A DNA stretch of 64,000 nt from Callorhinus ursinus (lineage: Eukaryota; Chordata; Mammalia; Carnivora; Otariidae), in contig NW_020313159.1 of NCBI RefSeq assembly GCF_003265705.1, forward strand, positions 706,919-770,918, read 5' to 3'. The notes beneath the pieces are model-generated. The model saw only the letters and a program-made list of their open reading frames with translations, was not told the origin of the DNA and did not search any database. A program made the position numbers and the translations under genes. This document shows, one piece after another, positions 12,031 to 24,500 of this stretch; positions within the stretch are counted from its first letter, which is position 1, and each line of letters starts with the position of its first letter.

Positions 12031-12984
12031 GCGGACCCACAGCGCGGGGGGCTGCGCGTCTGGGGGGAGGGCACGGCGGGGTGGGTGTCTGGTGAGGACC
12101 CCCTTCCCAGCTTGCATACCGCTGCCTCCCAGGAGTCCACTTGCACGTGATGGAGGGGCTCTCTCTCCCTCTTCTTATGCAGACCCCAACCCTGCTGGAT
12201 TGGGACCCCACCCTTGTGACCTCGGTTGATCCTTACTCTCCCCATATCTCCAAACACAGTCAGACCGGGGTAGCGTTTCAACATGTGCGTTTGTGGGCAC
12301 CCCCCGGCCCCAGCTCAAGACCAGTCACGCCCAGTGACACCTGCAGGCTGACCTGTTCCGACTCCACACCCTGCCAGTGGGCCGGTAGGCAGGCCAAGGA
12401 GAGAACCGGGGTCACCCGGAGCCCCAGCAGCACAGGTAGGCCCCTGTGGAGCCATGGCGCTGAGGGGGCTGGGAGCCTCCCGGCACGGGTCCCCTCAAGC
12501 CTCGGGAGAGCCCTGCACCACGCTGAGGCTCCCAGGACTGTCAGGCTCCCCTGGGCACCCTGCTGTCCCCATCCCCCTTCTCTGTGCTCCGTCCGCGGCC
12601 ACACCTGCCCCTGGGGGACTGCCGTCCCGTGACGGCCCCCAGCCTGCCGCCTCTGGCTGAGCGGGGCCTCTGCACGCTGGGTGCCCTGGGCTGGCCTCAC
12701 TGCTTCCGTGGGCCACCGGTCTCCACCCTCAGAAAGACACAGAAATCATGCGGAGCTGCTGGCCCCAAACTCGGCACGGACAGGGCAGCCTGCCGCTTCT
12801 TGTCCAACAACATTTCCCCAGTTTATGCTTCTAAGTCCTACGCGAACCTGTTCTCAGGAGAGCTTCTCTCCAGGCCAGAGCCTGGAGCCACACACGCGGC
12901 TCAGGAGCACCTACTGACCCCCTTCGTGGGTCACTACCAGCCACGCCGCAGGGCGGTTTCCACCACGTCTTCCACCACGTCTGC

Positions 12985-13070
12985 GGTCAGACCGGCTGTG
13001 GTCCCGTGCACGTTACTTCGCCTCACCTGGCCTCAGTTTCCCCTACGGAAACTGCATCAGAAGCTTCACT
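12985..13070. repeat. Possible MIR fragment
   Basis: A short stretch containing gttacttcgcctc and tggcctcagtttcccc followed by acggaaactg resembles the 3' part of a MIR. Only about 80 bases are recognisable, so this is a tentative call. Confidence 0.4.
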
Positions 13071-13499
13071 TCCCGAGCAGCGGGGAGGATGACGGTGCTG
13101 TGCACACCCCAGCTTGGCACACGGCAACAGTTTATTACTTGCTTTACCGAATGCGTAGCAGCCACCGTCTGTTTGCTCACTGCTCCAAAATGCCAATAAC
13201 CTCTGGTCTCCAATACAATCAATGTTGATTGACGCTGCTTCTGTTTGCTGCAGAGGCCCAACACCAGCGAATGTGCCGGGTGGCCTGGGTTAAGGTCTGG
13301 CTTCTGTGTCAGCGTCACTGTCTCCCTGAACCCCCTGGTCTGAGCTTCGCTTGCCCTGTGAGCCACAGGGACGCCCGTCCTCTTCTGCGTGACGCACCTG
13401 CTCTCTCTGCTGCTTTCCCTCGGGGTCTCCTGCTCCGTCCGCCACTCATAGTGAGGACTTGAGATTCCTCAACTTCACATCTCGGTAAAACCATTGTTT

Positions 13500-13585
13500 C
13501 CTGGCCTTTCCATACCTTTGAATCAGAAAATCAAGAGGTGGGTCTGATAATCTATATTTCCTAAAAATTTGCTTCCATCCCTCAT
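13500..13585 (+). repeat. Possible MER20-like DNA transposon relic
   Basis: The order ctttgaatcagaa, gaggtgggtc, ataatctatattt resembles the middle part of the non-autonomous hAT element MER20. It is diverged and partial. No terminal inverted repeats were identified. Confidence 0.35.
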
Positions 13586-13668
13586 CACTAGGTAGTTTTT
13601 AGGATTAGCCAGGTTGAAGTGCTATTGAAGAGAGAATTAGTGTCTGTCTGCTAAATCGTCCGCCCATC

Positions 13669-13688
13669 AATCCATCCATCCATCCATC
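13669..13688 (+). repeat. (ATCC)n microsatellite
   Basis: Five tandem tetranucleotide units, perfect apart from the edges. It is short and of no evident function. Confidence 0.85.
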
Positions 13689-15249
13689 TAGTGCTCTCCG
13701 TGTGCGGCTGGGTGGCGTGCCAGTTGTTGGGCGGGCGGTGAGTGGGCGAGCCCTGGCGAGCTGAGAGGCTATCAGAGGGCCTCCCATGAGGCAGGATGCA
13801 GCAACAACGTGCCCAAGGTTCACTGAGAGGGGCCTCCAGATGTGACCACGCTGCTCCAGATGTGGCCCAGCCAGTGTCAGCCCAGTGGGATCACGGTGAC
13901 TGGGGGGGCTCCCTGGGAAAGTCTGGGAGAGTCCTTGAGTGAGCCTCGCCGGCAGTGCACTCATGATGGACTGGACAGGCAGGTGGCCCATCACTGTCAC
14001 CTCAGGACATTACGTCTGTCCCTGTGATAATTGATGCTGCGACATCTAGCCCATTCCTCCATCCTACAGATTCTTCACCCAGAATGCAGAGTGTCAGTCA
14101 GCCGTCCCGAACGCGGGCCTCCGGACTGTCCTCCACGTGCATGGGTGTGTGCGCACGCACGCACACACGCACAACAGGATGGACCCAGCCACGGTCCGGT
14201 GGTGTGGACCCATCTTTCAGATTGATATCAACCCTCACATTCTACACTTGGCTACAGTTGTTCAACAGGAGGTGAATCTACCCCATAATGCTCCTCTGTC
14301 CACATTTCCTCATGTTTCCCACAGGAGATCATGGGCAGCCCGGTGTCCTCTGGACGCCATCCTGGTTCCAGGGCCCCCCTCGATGCCACGGTGGGCTCCG
14401 CCACAAAGGGGATGAAGAGCGTTGGGCACGTTGCTTCAGAGAGAACCCGAGGCCGTGTGCACCGCCTGTCTGAGAACTCCTTCCAGACCTGCGGTGACAC
14501 CACATTCTGGGAGCCCCACCCCCCACGCTTCCGAGGAGACTTCGTGGTGGGTTTCCTGCCACGTCTGCAGGCCCCTGTGGGCAGCCGGGGGCCGTGGCGC
14601 CTGTGGCCCGTGCTCTTCCATCCCTTCTCAGTCTTGGGGTCACATCTTCTCTGTTTTGTTGTTCTTACTGGTAGAGGCCAAGCCCCGCACGACCCCGTGC
14701 TTTTCCTACAGACGGCACATGACGCGTCCTACAGACAGCCATTCTTTGCTTCTTTTTGCTCAAATGCACCTGACGTGAGAGCAGACCCAGTGGTCTTGGC
14801 ACTCTGCAGCCCCCAGGCCCCCCAGACACCCTTCTCAATGCTATCCTCGGGCACTCACTGTCTCACAGGATCTGCTCCGGGGGTGCCCCCAGCCGCGTGA
14901 GTTTCCTCCTTTCAGAATCCCCTCCGCGGGGTGGAATTGCAACATGAAGATCCTCGGCCTTGCCCTGTGCCTCATGCGCTGCCGCCACCAGGCCCTTGGG
15001 CCACGGCCCTGGTGCATCTGCCCTGCAGCCACGCGGTTCCCTCCACATCACTGTCTATGCGAAGGGCCACTTTCTGGAATGCCACGGGGACACTGCCATG
15101 TTTTTCAGTCTTTGGCTAAGGCATTTTCAGGGGAATAAGGAAAGCTTTGCTTCTGCCAGACGTTCTGTCCAATGTCAGCTCCGAGTTATTTTTACAGCCC
15201 AGCGCAGACTCTGAGCTGGTGGGCCCGAGCAGGCTGGCGGGCCGGGAGG

Positions 15250-15570
15250 CGGAGAACCTGGGAGAAGCTGCTTTAATAATGCCGAGAACGATGCCTAAAG
15301 CCTATTTTTATCTTCACGGGAGACAAAAAGGGTTTCCAAACACAAAAAAGAAGTCCCTTAAAATTAAATTCACTAGATGAAGGATATGCAAATTATCTGG
15401 AGAAGCAGAACCCTACAATGTTCTCAAAATTCTGGACTAGCCTATTTAATTAGTATTTTAATTTATCAGAATAATTCCTTGCACTGGACAATTTATGCAG
15501 TATTCCATGTAATTAAGCAAGTAGCTACAGTGTAGTAATTTTGCCTCTCTTTGGCCTTGTCATTTTAACT
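15250..15570. promoter_or_regulatory. Candidate noncoding regulatory element with octamer and homeodomain sites
   Basis: An AT-rich block inside GC-rich surroundings carries an exact POU octamer ATGCAAAT at 15386-15393, two TAATTA homeodomain cores at 15447-15452 and 15510-15515, and several further ATTTA/TTAAT motifs. No repeat family fits it. The composition contrast and motif cluster are what developmental enhancers look like. Real conservation is untested here. Confidence 0.3.
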
Positions 15571-17819
15571 GAAAGGGTGTGCAAAAGTCCCTTCTGTGAT
15601 CTAAATGGGGGCCAGACAACTGAATGGCCGAGCTCCATTAGCAAGAACACAGACAGGGAGTGGGGAGCAGGGGGCAGGCGAGGCTGGTGGGGAAGCTGAC
15701 CCCCTTCAGGGAGCCCCGCTGCTGGCAGAGCTGAAACCACTGTTCCTGGGGGCACAGATCTGTACCCGGACACATTTCCACCTCCAAAATCCTCACCCGC
15801 TCTGCCGCACATTTATACCCATAGGGGCATCCGTGAAAGGGGTGAAGCATGTGGGTCATTCGGGGACCTCAGAGTGGCCCTACTGGGCCCCTTTGCCTGG
15901 GAGTCGGCCCCTCGAAAGCTGCACAGCTGGAGCCTGTGCAGGGAGCGGGGAGCAGGCCCGCTCCACCCCGCACAGCAGGTGCCGTGGCCGCCACCCCCGC
16001 CGAGGAACTCTGCCGCCCTGCCCACACCCTCCTTTCTTTGGTGGGGGCAGAGAAGTATCATGGGGTGAGGGGGCCTGCTGAGGCCCCCTGACCCCGCCCT
16101 AGAAATAACACTGTGCCCAATCTTCTCAGGGCAGAGCATCTTATGCAGGAATTAGAAAAAAATAGGGACTGTCTCTGCCTAATTGCAGTTCATTCTTTTC
16201 TCACACACACCTTTTCTAAGAAGCAGCCCGAGTCAGCGGCTGAGGCCCGTGGGCATGATTCCTCTCCCACCGTAGGGGCCGGCTGGAGGGCCCATCTCGG
16301 CAAGTTACAGCTCCCACGCTGTGTTCTCCCGGATGGTAACAGGTATTCGGTGAAAAATGGGGTCTCAGTTCACACAGGTTGGGGAAACACAGAGCTAAAT
16401 AAAGCCAAACACAGGTACACATACCTGTTGGCCTTCTCAGAACCTTTAATCTGCTGTGTGCTTGGTGGCCGCCTGGAGGTGGTGCGGTGTCCCCGACAGG
16501 CTGGGGACCACATTAGACCACGGGGAGGGGCCAGCAGGGGAGGCACTGGGAACTGCTTGTCAGCCTGACCTGCCTCTGGATCTGGGGCCTCCCGAGGGGC
16601 GAGGGCCCTCCTGCAGGGCCACAGGTACTTCCCTTACCCCTAGGAACCCAAGACTCTCTCTCAGAGGGACGGGGCTGTGGCTTCCCATGACAGAGCCCTG
16701 CCCGATCACTGACTGGCCTGGAGCCCCAGGAGGAGGCCGACAGGTGGTAGAAGGAACTCCTGTCAGTTAGGGAAAGTGGGCCATGGCCTCTAGGAGCAGC
16801 CACGCATAAGCTGGTCACGGTCACGGTGGGAGGGAAGGAAAGGGGTCTGAAGGTACAGCCCGGGAGTCGTGGGGCGTGGGGGAGGGCAGAGGTCACAACG
16901 GACCGCGGAGGGAGGTGCAGGCCCAGGCCCTGCAGGGCGCTCCGCGTGGACACCAGGCCCCAGGCCTTCCTGCTGCGAACTTTCTCGGGGGCGTGAAGGG
17001 GTCCTTTCTTGAGAGTCCTTTCTGCTCACGAGGCCCTGCAAACAGGTGGTGTCCTGACCCCGGTCCTTGAAAGGATTCTTGGGGCTAACGCATGCCCATG
17101 GCTCATTTGGAGTTCTGCGTTGTCCCACTCTGGAGGCTGGGCCTAGCCCACCAAGAGCATGCCCTCACCCTCTCGGATCCACTCTGTAGCAAGCCCCATC
17201 CTTGAGAAGGGGGTCTTTCTCCCTCGCAAACAAGATGCCCTGGGGTGGGGGGGGGCACAGGGCTGGCTGCACCCGCAGCCCCCTCTCGTTCTTGCTGTGC
17301 CACACGCCCCTCCGCAGGGTCCCGGGCCGGCCCCCTCTCCACTCAGCCCCACAGATGGGTTCTGCCCTGCAAACCCCCTGTGAGGGTCAGAGGCACAGTA
17401 GGACCCCTGGCAGACCCCCGGCGAGGGCGCCCCACCTCTGCGGCCTCTGTCCTCTGCTGCCCAGTGTGGTGTGGGCCTGGGGCGTGGGCACGGCTGAGCC
17501 ACAGAGACACCGGGTGGAAGAAGACACAAATTAATCACCTTGTCAAACCTCCCAGAGCCGGGAAGTAACAGACTCTTGCCTCGAGCATCACCTCCCAGCC
17601 ATGCTGAGCATCCACAGAACCCTCTGCACATCTCAGTCTGTGGTTCTGGGAGTTCTCAGGGGCTGGCACAGTAGTTCTACAGGTTGGCAAGAGAAGCATG
17701 TGCCATACTGATGGATTCCTATTGCTCATCACTGTGTACGTGCATCCGTCTAGACGGGACATGCCTGAGTCATGCTACACGGCTTCTTTCCACCGGCAAC
17801 CATGTGGGTCCTGAAGCTA

Positions 17820-18600
17820 GACAGAGTTTATTTTTATAACAGTGACTACGACTGGATTACACTTTCAAAATGCAGAATTACAAATTCCTCTTTATTAATA
17901 TTTTTGATTTAAAGCTTTGTTATCTATTATTATATTTTGTTTCATAACTTTAATTGTCCATTTTGAGTATTGCTAAAGAGTCATTGCTTTTTTTTAAATT
18001 TTATTATGTTATGTTAATCACCATACAGCACATCATTAGTTTTTGATGAAGTGACCACGATTCAGTGTTTTCATATAACACCCAGTGCTCCATGCAGTAC
18101 ATGCCCTCCTTAATACCCATCAGTATTGCTAAAGAAAAAGAACCTTTTTAAAGATATGTACATAATTTTAATGTTCAGTTTCATATGTATTTTGTATTTT
18201 TGATGAAAACACCTTCACATTTTACACTCTGTGCAATTACCTTTGGATCATTTCCGTCTAAATGCACAGATTTTATGAAATCTTATTAAACAATATAATT
18301 AGTGATTTTCTGAAATAAGGGGAAGAAAAGACATTCATAAATAAATATTCAATAATTAAGAATTACATATCTTTTTCACTCACCAAACTCTGCTAGTGCA
18401 ACACCCAAACATGCATGATAAGAATTCTATAGAGCTATCTTTTATTATTTGGCTGGTTTTCAGAAATAAGAAATATAGCTCTATGCATATTTAAACAAAC
18501 TTTTTTCATTATGAATATATGTATTTCAAAGTATGAAGATCAAATTTTTTAACGGCTCGTTAACTTGATGTAGACATTTAAATATTAGAAACCTGGCATG
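17820..18600. other. AT-rich island in GC-rich surroundings, split by an L1 tail
   Basis: About 780 bases average well over two-thirds A+T, bounded by GC-rich DNA on both sides. Removing the 142-bp L1 tail at 17980-18121 and one copy of its target-site duplication rejoins a continuous AT-rich sequence of no recognised repeat family. It could be a conserved regulatory block, a matrix-attachment-type region, or an unrecognised old repeat. Confidence 0.4.
17980..18121 (-). mobile_element. 5'-truncated carnivore L1, 3' UTR only
   Basis: On the minus strand this is the last part of the carnivore L1 3' UTR followed by an A-rich tail (seen as T-rich sequence at 17988-18005). A perfect 14-bp target-site duplication, agtattgctaaaga, lies at 17966-17979 and 18122-18135. 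No coding sequence remains. Confidence 0.95.
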
Positions 18601-18769
18601 GGGCCTCCGTTTGTGCTGTGCCTTGGGTCCCTCCACATCAGTCCCTCGATGGCTAGCACAGCAGACTCGCGGTCCCTGGAGGATGCAGGTCATTTCTTCA
18701 CTCCTCTCTGCAAAGCCCTACCTCGGGGTCCCAACTCCACAGGGTCCGTGTGGTAGGTGCAAGGCTTTC

Positions 18770-19070
18770 CCAATCCGACCCCAGGCATCTGTGGCTCCTT
18801 CTATCCTTGAACACCCCCTGGGGTACAAGCCTGCTTCAGGGCCTTTGCACATGCTGTTTGTTTCCGGGGCTCAGTACCCACAGGACTCACCATTCTCATG
18901 TGTGGGGTTTTTGCTGCCCATATAAAACAGCAGCATTGCCTGGAATGCCCACCTAACCCTTCTTTCTGCACCTCCCCCAGGATGTAAGCCATGGTAGGAC
19001 AGCCCCATGTCCTGGTGCCCAGGACAGCGCCGGGCACATCGGAGGACACCAGGGACTATTTGCCAAGGGA
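18770..19070 (+). repeat. L2 element 3' portion
   Basis: The motif gggcctttgcacatgctgtt at about 18839-18858, then tgcctggaatgccc and, further on, a gatgtaagc...cagcgccgggcacat segment appear in the order expected for the 3' part of a LINE-2. Divergence is high. An internal open frame of 104 codons overlaps it and is not a gene. Confidence 0.75.
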
Positions 19071-20240
19071 ATGGTCCCATGATTGATGGCAGGAATAAGC
19101 AAATTTAGTCCCTGGGGCGGTGATGCACCATGACCATGACGATACATTGCCGCCATATTGCTGTCACGGGAGCCCGATTTCACCCCTGCCATTCTAGTTT
19201 TGGAACCCAAACGATTCGTCCTGGAATCTCCTAACTCCCTTCCGACGGGATCTGCTATTGAGCGCTGGTTCAAGACTAGTCTAGAAGCAACTGTTTTCTC
19301 ATGCACTGCTAGATCATCAGTCTCCCACCTTCCTCACAGCCACGTGGAACTTAGTTGTTTGTGTCAAAGTGAACCAGTGGGTCGCTGTCCAAACACTCCT
19401 GGACAACAGTGGGCAGCAGGTCACTTGCTTTGGCCCTTGCGACCGGCCTGGCGGTTAGGGCACAGATCTGTAATGTGCTGTAACAACATGAAACATGGGA
19501 AAACGTTTTGATGTCAATCATTTCAAGTCAAGTCATCTGAAAGTAACATGTTGCCACAATATTTGGATATTTAATTTTGCTAACTGTCAGGAAGAATGAA
19601 AATAACCTGGAACATAACTGCTGTCCTGACAATTATTTATGACCAGAGAAACCATTTAAAGCTGAATTCTAAGAGGGAAAACAGAGGGGGGGTGGGTGCT
19701 CCCTGTCCTGTCCTTGGCTGGAAATGGGCCCTCTCTCTGCTTCTCTGGTCTCCAGAGGCACTGGGTAAAGGGAGCTGGGACTCGCCTGTTCTAGCAAAAG
19801 AAGGCGGGCAGCCAGACAGAGGGTGTGTCACTGTGCTCGAGGCCAATGCCTGACCCCACAGACAGGCCTGCATCTCAAACAACTTGCCCTTATGCACACT
19901 CACTTCCAAGCTGAAGACATCAGAAGCAATGCAGCAATGCTCGTTTCTACACAACCAAAGCCTCGCTCTGCTGAGAAAGGAAATAGCAGAGTGGTTTTGG
20001 CAGATAAAGTAAATGCACATTTGTTTATGTATGTGCCATAGGTATCGTCTTACTAAACAGGTCACAGGATCCTGCAAAAGATCTCCCTAGCCACCTCTTG
20101 ATGACTTTCTCTTGATAGAAATATTTTTTGTTGATTTGTAATTCAGAAATATGAATATTTAATTAAATATTAGACAGATACCAATGAATATTTGTAAAAC
20201 ACATGTTGGTTGTAAGGAATAATGGCAGCAAATGCCCATG
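19071..20240. other. Unique sequence, no gene seen
   Basis: Mixed-composition DNA without a recognised repeat. Short open frames only. The last 150 bases turn AT-rich as the ancient L1 to the right is approached, and the boundary is blurred. Confidence 0.4.
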
Positions 20241-21104
20241 AATCCTACATCCTGAAAAAGAACTGAAACCGTAGAGTCAAGTGAACCCTTCATGTCCCCG
20301 GTCCCTTTTCCCCATCAGACCTCCTTCCCCTGAATTCTGGGTTCATAATTTCCTTTTCTATAGACTTTTCCACATGTTTCTACTGCTCAGTTTTGCTGGG
20401 TTTGAATGTAATAAGGTGGAATAATAACATGTATGTTCTCTCTGACTGGCTTCTGTTGCTAAATTATGTTTCCCAGGCCCTGGGAGGTTTTGTGTGGCAA
20501 TGTGGTCTGTACGTCTGCCCCGCCACGGGGCTGCACCGTGTGCATCTAGAGCACCATCACCTATTTTCAAACATCCGATCCAATGGACAACCCAGCTGAT
20601 CCTTCCTCTCTTCCCACCACTTCTCACCTGGGGCCACCATAAGCATTCTCATCCGAGTCTCCGGCACACGACACACAACACACTCTGGCTTTTCTCAGGT
20701 GGAATCGCTGGAACGCAGATGTCCCACAGTGATGGCATCAATTACCCACTCCCTTGCTCAGCTTGTAAGGGTTTCCATTGCTCCAGACGCCCCCTCAGTT
20801 TGCCAGACTTAAACACTGCTGCCAGTCTGGGGAGGCAATATCCTGTCTCACGGTGCTTTCAATGCGCTTTTCTTTGATTACTGATCAGTGTCTTCTCGGG
20901 TGTTATTCACCATTCACGCTTCCTCATATGCAAAATTCTTGTGTGTGCTTTTTGCCCATTTTTCTACTGGATTATTTGTCTTTTTCTTATTGCTTTGGAG
21001 GAGTTCTTTAAACATTCTGCATGCTAATACTTTGTCAGTTGTATGGGTTATTACTAGTTTATCTCAGTTTGTGGTTTGGCTTTATAAATTTCCCAGTAGT
21101 TTCT

Positions 21105-21122
21105 TTAAAAATTTTATTTACT

Positions 21123-21163
<41 letters not shown>

Positions 21164-21308
21164 ACGAGCTGGGGGAGGGGCAGAGGGAGAGGGAGAAGCA
21201 GGCTTCCCGCGGAGCAGGGAGCCCGATGTGGGGCTCGATCCCAGGACCCTGAGATCATGACCTGAGCCGAAGGTGGACGCTTAACCGACTGAGCCACCCA
21301 GGCGCCCC
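21105..21308 (-). mobile_element. CAN-SINE, left member of an adjacent pair
   Basis: Minus-strand copy with the complete tRNA-Lys head at 21290-21308, the body, a long pure (GA)n stretch at about 21127-21162 corresponding to the CT repeat of the element, and an A-rich tail. The flanks tataaatttcccag (from 21083) and tataaatatcctag (from 21309) probably form a target-site duplication with two mismatches. It lies within the ancient L1. Confidence 0.95.
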
Positions 21309-21326
21309 TATAAATATCCTAGTTTT

Positions 21327-21527
21327 GTTTTTTTTTGAGATTTTTTTATTCATTTGAGACACAGAGATACAGAGAGAGAGAGCACGAGCAGGGGGAGAGA
21401 CAGAGGGAGAGGGAGAAGCGGGCTCCCCGCTGAGCCAGGAGCCCAATGTGAGGCTCGGTCCCAGGATCCTGGGCTCATGGCCTGAGCTGAAGGCAGACGC
21501 TTAACGACTGAGCCACCCAGGCCCCCC
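21327..21527 (-). mobile_element. CAN-SINE, right member of an adjacent pair
   Basis: Minus-strand copy with head near 21509-21527, body and A-rich tail (poly-T at 21327-21335). A perfect 16-bp target-site duplication taaatatcctagtttt occurs at 21311-21326 and 21528-21543. The left copy overlaps the downstream duplication of the neighbouring SINE, so this element inserted at or within the edge of the first one and is the younger of the two. Confidence 0.97.
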
Positions 21528-24500
21528 TAAATATCCTAGTTTTAATACACTCTAATTTATCATTTTCTTTAAGGTTTGCACTCTGGGTACCTTATTTAAA
21601 AATTCTCCTCTATTCCAAGATTGTAAAGGTATCAGTCTCTATTTTCTTCTAGAAGATTTAAGTTTTGCCTTCACATGCAAGTCCAGGAACTGATTTTGTG
21701 TATGAGGAGAGGTATTCTCCGTAACCGGACACCCAGTCTTCCCAGGATAATTTACTGAAAAGGCCGTCCTTCTCCCTGGTCTGCAAAGCCGACTCCATCA
21801 GTTCCTCGGGAAGGGGGGTGTCCTCCCCTCCGGGTCCGGCGTCTGGGTCCCCAGGCGCCCCCCGCCCGCTGCCCTTCAGGCTGACGCCCCCATGCAACCT
21901 CACAGGAAGGCAGACTCTCACTCTGCTGTTCTTCCACAGGGGTGCCCAGCTGTTCTCGCTCTTCGTATTACTAGTAAGGACCCTTTGGAATCAGCTTGTC
22001 AAGTTGCCAGAGGAATATAAAAAATAAAAAAAACCCAAATCTTCTGGGATTTTTGTTAAAATTTTGTTGAGTCTGAAGGTTTGGGAGAGTTGCTCCTCCT
22101 CATCCTGAGACGTAAATCTCACCACACACTTCGGGCCTCCTTCACATCTTCTAACAGTTTTATCATTTTCTCCATAAAAGTCTTGTACATTTAAATAAAT
22201 ATTTATTCCTGGCACCTTATTATTTAAAATGGTAAATGATGATCACTTTTTAAAACTGTATTTTCTAAGTATAGAAATGCAATTAACTCTTGCCCATGAT
22301 TTCACACATAGCAGCCTTCTCATCTAATACTATAATTTATCTGGGTTTTCCTTTGTGTGTCTGAATAAATAATGAGATTGCCTGTAAGCAGTTATGGGTT
22401 TTTCCTCCCTCTCTGATGAAACCTTCTATTTCGTTCTCCTGCATGATGGCTGGGGCCTCCTACGGCACCCTTACTAAACGCAGTGACCACTCACAGCCTT
22501 GCTGTATTTCTGACACTAAAGGGAATATTTTCAATGTTTCACTATAAAGAAAGACGTTTCTGTAGGTTGTTTTTTTTTTTTAAATCGAGTTAACAAACCT
22601 GTCTTATTTTTAAGCATTTTTATTATGAATGAATGTTAAATTTTTTGTCCAAATCTATCAAGAAAACTGAGTGATTGTTCTTGAATCTATTAATGTGGTC
22701 AATCACAATCTTTCTAATGTTAGAACTTAAACTGTGAAAAATAAATTGCTCGATTTAATCTTTGTGCATCTGTTTTTGTGGGAAATTGGTCTCTAATTTC
22801 TCTTCCCTGCGCTGTGTTTGTGGGGTTTTGGTATTGGGGTGACACCTCGGGGATGGAGCAGTGTGGGCTGATCGGTGCGGCGCTGATTTATCTGGGCGTG
22901 GGGAACAACTTCTATACGGCATGTGGGCTGGCACTTTCTTTGTGGGAAGACTTTTAACTACTAGTTCCGTTTCTTCCTCCGTTCTAGGACCATTATGGTT
23001 TTCTATTGCTTCATTTTGGCCCCATTCTCTAAATTTCTAAACATATCACCATAACACTGCTCATGACGACCCCTCGTTACTCTTCTGCTTACACGCCTCC
23101 CTTATTCCCAACATTATTTCTGTCTTTTCTCACTTTTATCCTGATCACTGATGACAGGTAGTTTCCAGTTCTGTTTTTTCAAAGAAGAAAACTTTTGCTT
23201 TGCTTTCCTCTTGGTCTGTTGGGTTTGCCATTTCTTCTGCATGTATGTTCTCCCTTCTACTTTGTTTGGGTTTGTTCTGTTGTTCTTCTTCCAAGTCCTT
23301 CAATTTAAAACTTACTTATCTTCAGGCCTTGCTTCCTTTCTAATATAAACAGTCAAGGCAATAAATTTCTCTCAACAGTCCACTCTCGCTGCAAGCCCCA
23401 GGTACGAAACACAGTCCAGTATTTCTGTGACCGTTGAGTTCCATTCTGAGTTCTTCTCTGATCCCCTGCTTTTTAAAAACAATTAAAAAATTTTCCAGAC
23501 TCATGAGTGAGATTCGTCTTCTACTCATTTCTGTCACGTGACGGCACTGCTGTCTGAGAGTGAGGTTTGTGAGGTACCCGTTTTCAGAGATGTTCTGTGT
23601 GCGTGAAAAGGGCATGGGAGCTTTGCTCGCCGGGCCACCTTCTCCCGGCGCAAGCCCAACACCTATGTGGCGGAGATCTTCGGTGCCCTTCCGGCTTTTT
23701 TGCTTGATTTCCCGGTTACTGTGTGAGGTGTATTAAAACCTCCCACGATCACCTGTGGTGTGTCACCTCTTCTGTGTCTACTACTCACACCATCTGAGGT
23801 GAATTTGACTTTCTCCTCATAGTTCTATCAAATCTTGCTCATATAGACTATTTTATCAGGGCATGGGTTTGCGATTGTCAAAAATCCTATTGTTATGTTG
23901 CGATCCTCTTTTTCTCTGATAATTTTTTTTTCTTAAAGTCTGTTTTATCTGCATTCAGGACAGCAGAGCAGTACCCTTCGGTTAATATTTGCTCTTGGTT
24001 AGAAATATATACATATATATCTTTCTGTGTCCTTTTAGCTACATCTTTTATAAACTTACTTATTTGTGTTTTCCAGTCTGCAAATCTCTGTTATTAATTG
24101 GAACTTTTATTCGCTTATAGTTATTGTGATTTCTGACATACCTGAATTTACTTCTAGCATCTTATTATGTCTTTATGTCTGAAAGAAGTGCTGGGCTTCT
24201 AATTCTTAGTGGTTCCCAGAGACTTAAAATTCACATGTACAAACTCCCATTAATTAATAAAGCTCTCTGCTTTCTTCCTAAAATTACAGAGGCCTTGGAA
24301 CCCTTTCACGCCATCATGCTCACATCCGTGAAAATACCATTTTGTGTTGGCTGTTTTAGTCAGTCTGGGTTTTAGCCTCACAGGACACTACTATTCTATA
24401 CCATTTATTTTCTTTAGATGTAGTCCCTCATTTCATGTTTTCTTTGGTTGTTATTCCTTCTGCATCTCAGGTCTTCCTTATGGGATTACTGTCTCTTGTC

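Larger units (their letters stand above)
12031..17965. other. Mostly GC-rich unique sequence, no gene supported
   Basis: About six kilobases of GC-rich DNA with overlapping open frames on both strands, a possible MIR fragment near 13 kb, a (CCAT)n microsatellite at 13669-13688 and a short CA/CG repeat near 14149-14173. The AT-rich block at 15250-15570 is listed separately. I looked for exon-like open stretches bounded by good splice sites and found nothing I would defend. Confidence 0.4.

Noticed and set aside
16525..16545. CTCF-like site (ccagcaggggaggcac)
   Set aside because: One insertion relative to the core motif and no supporting context. A similar weak match near 10383 was also set aside.
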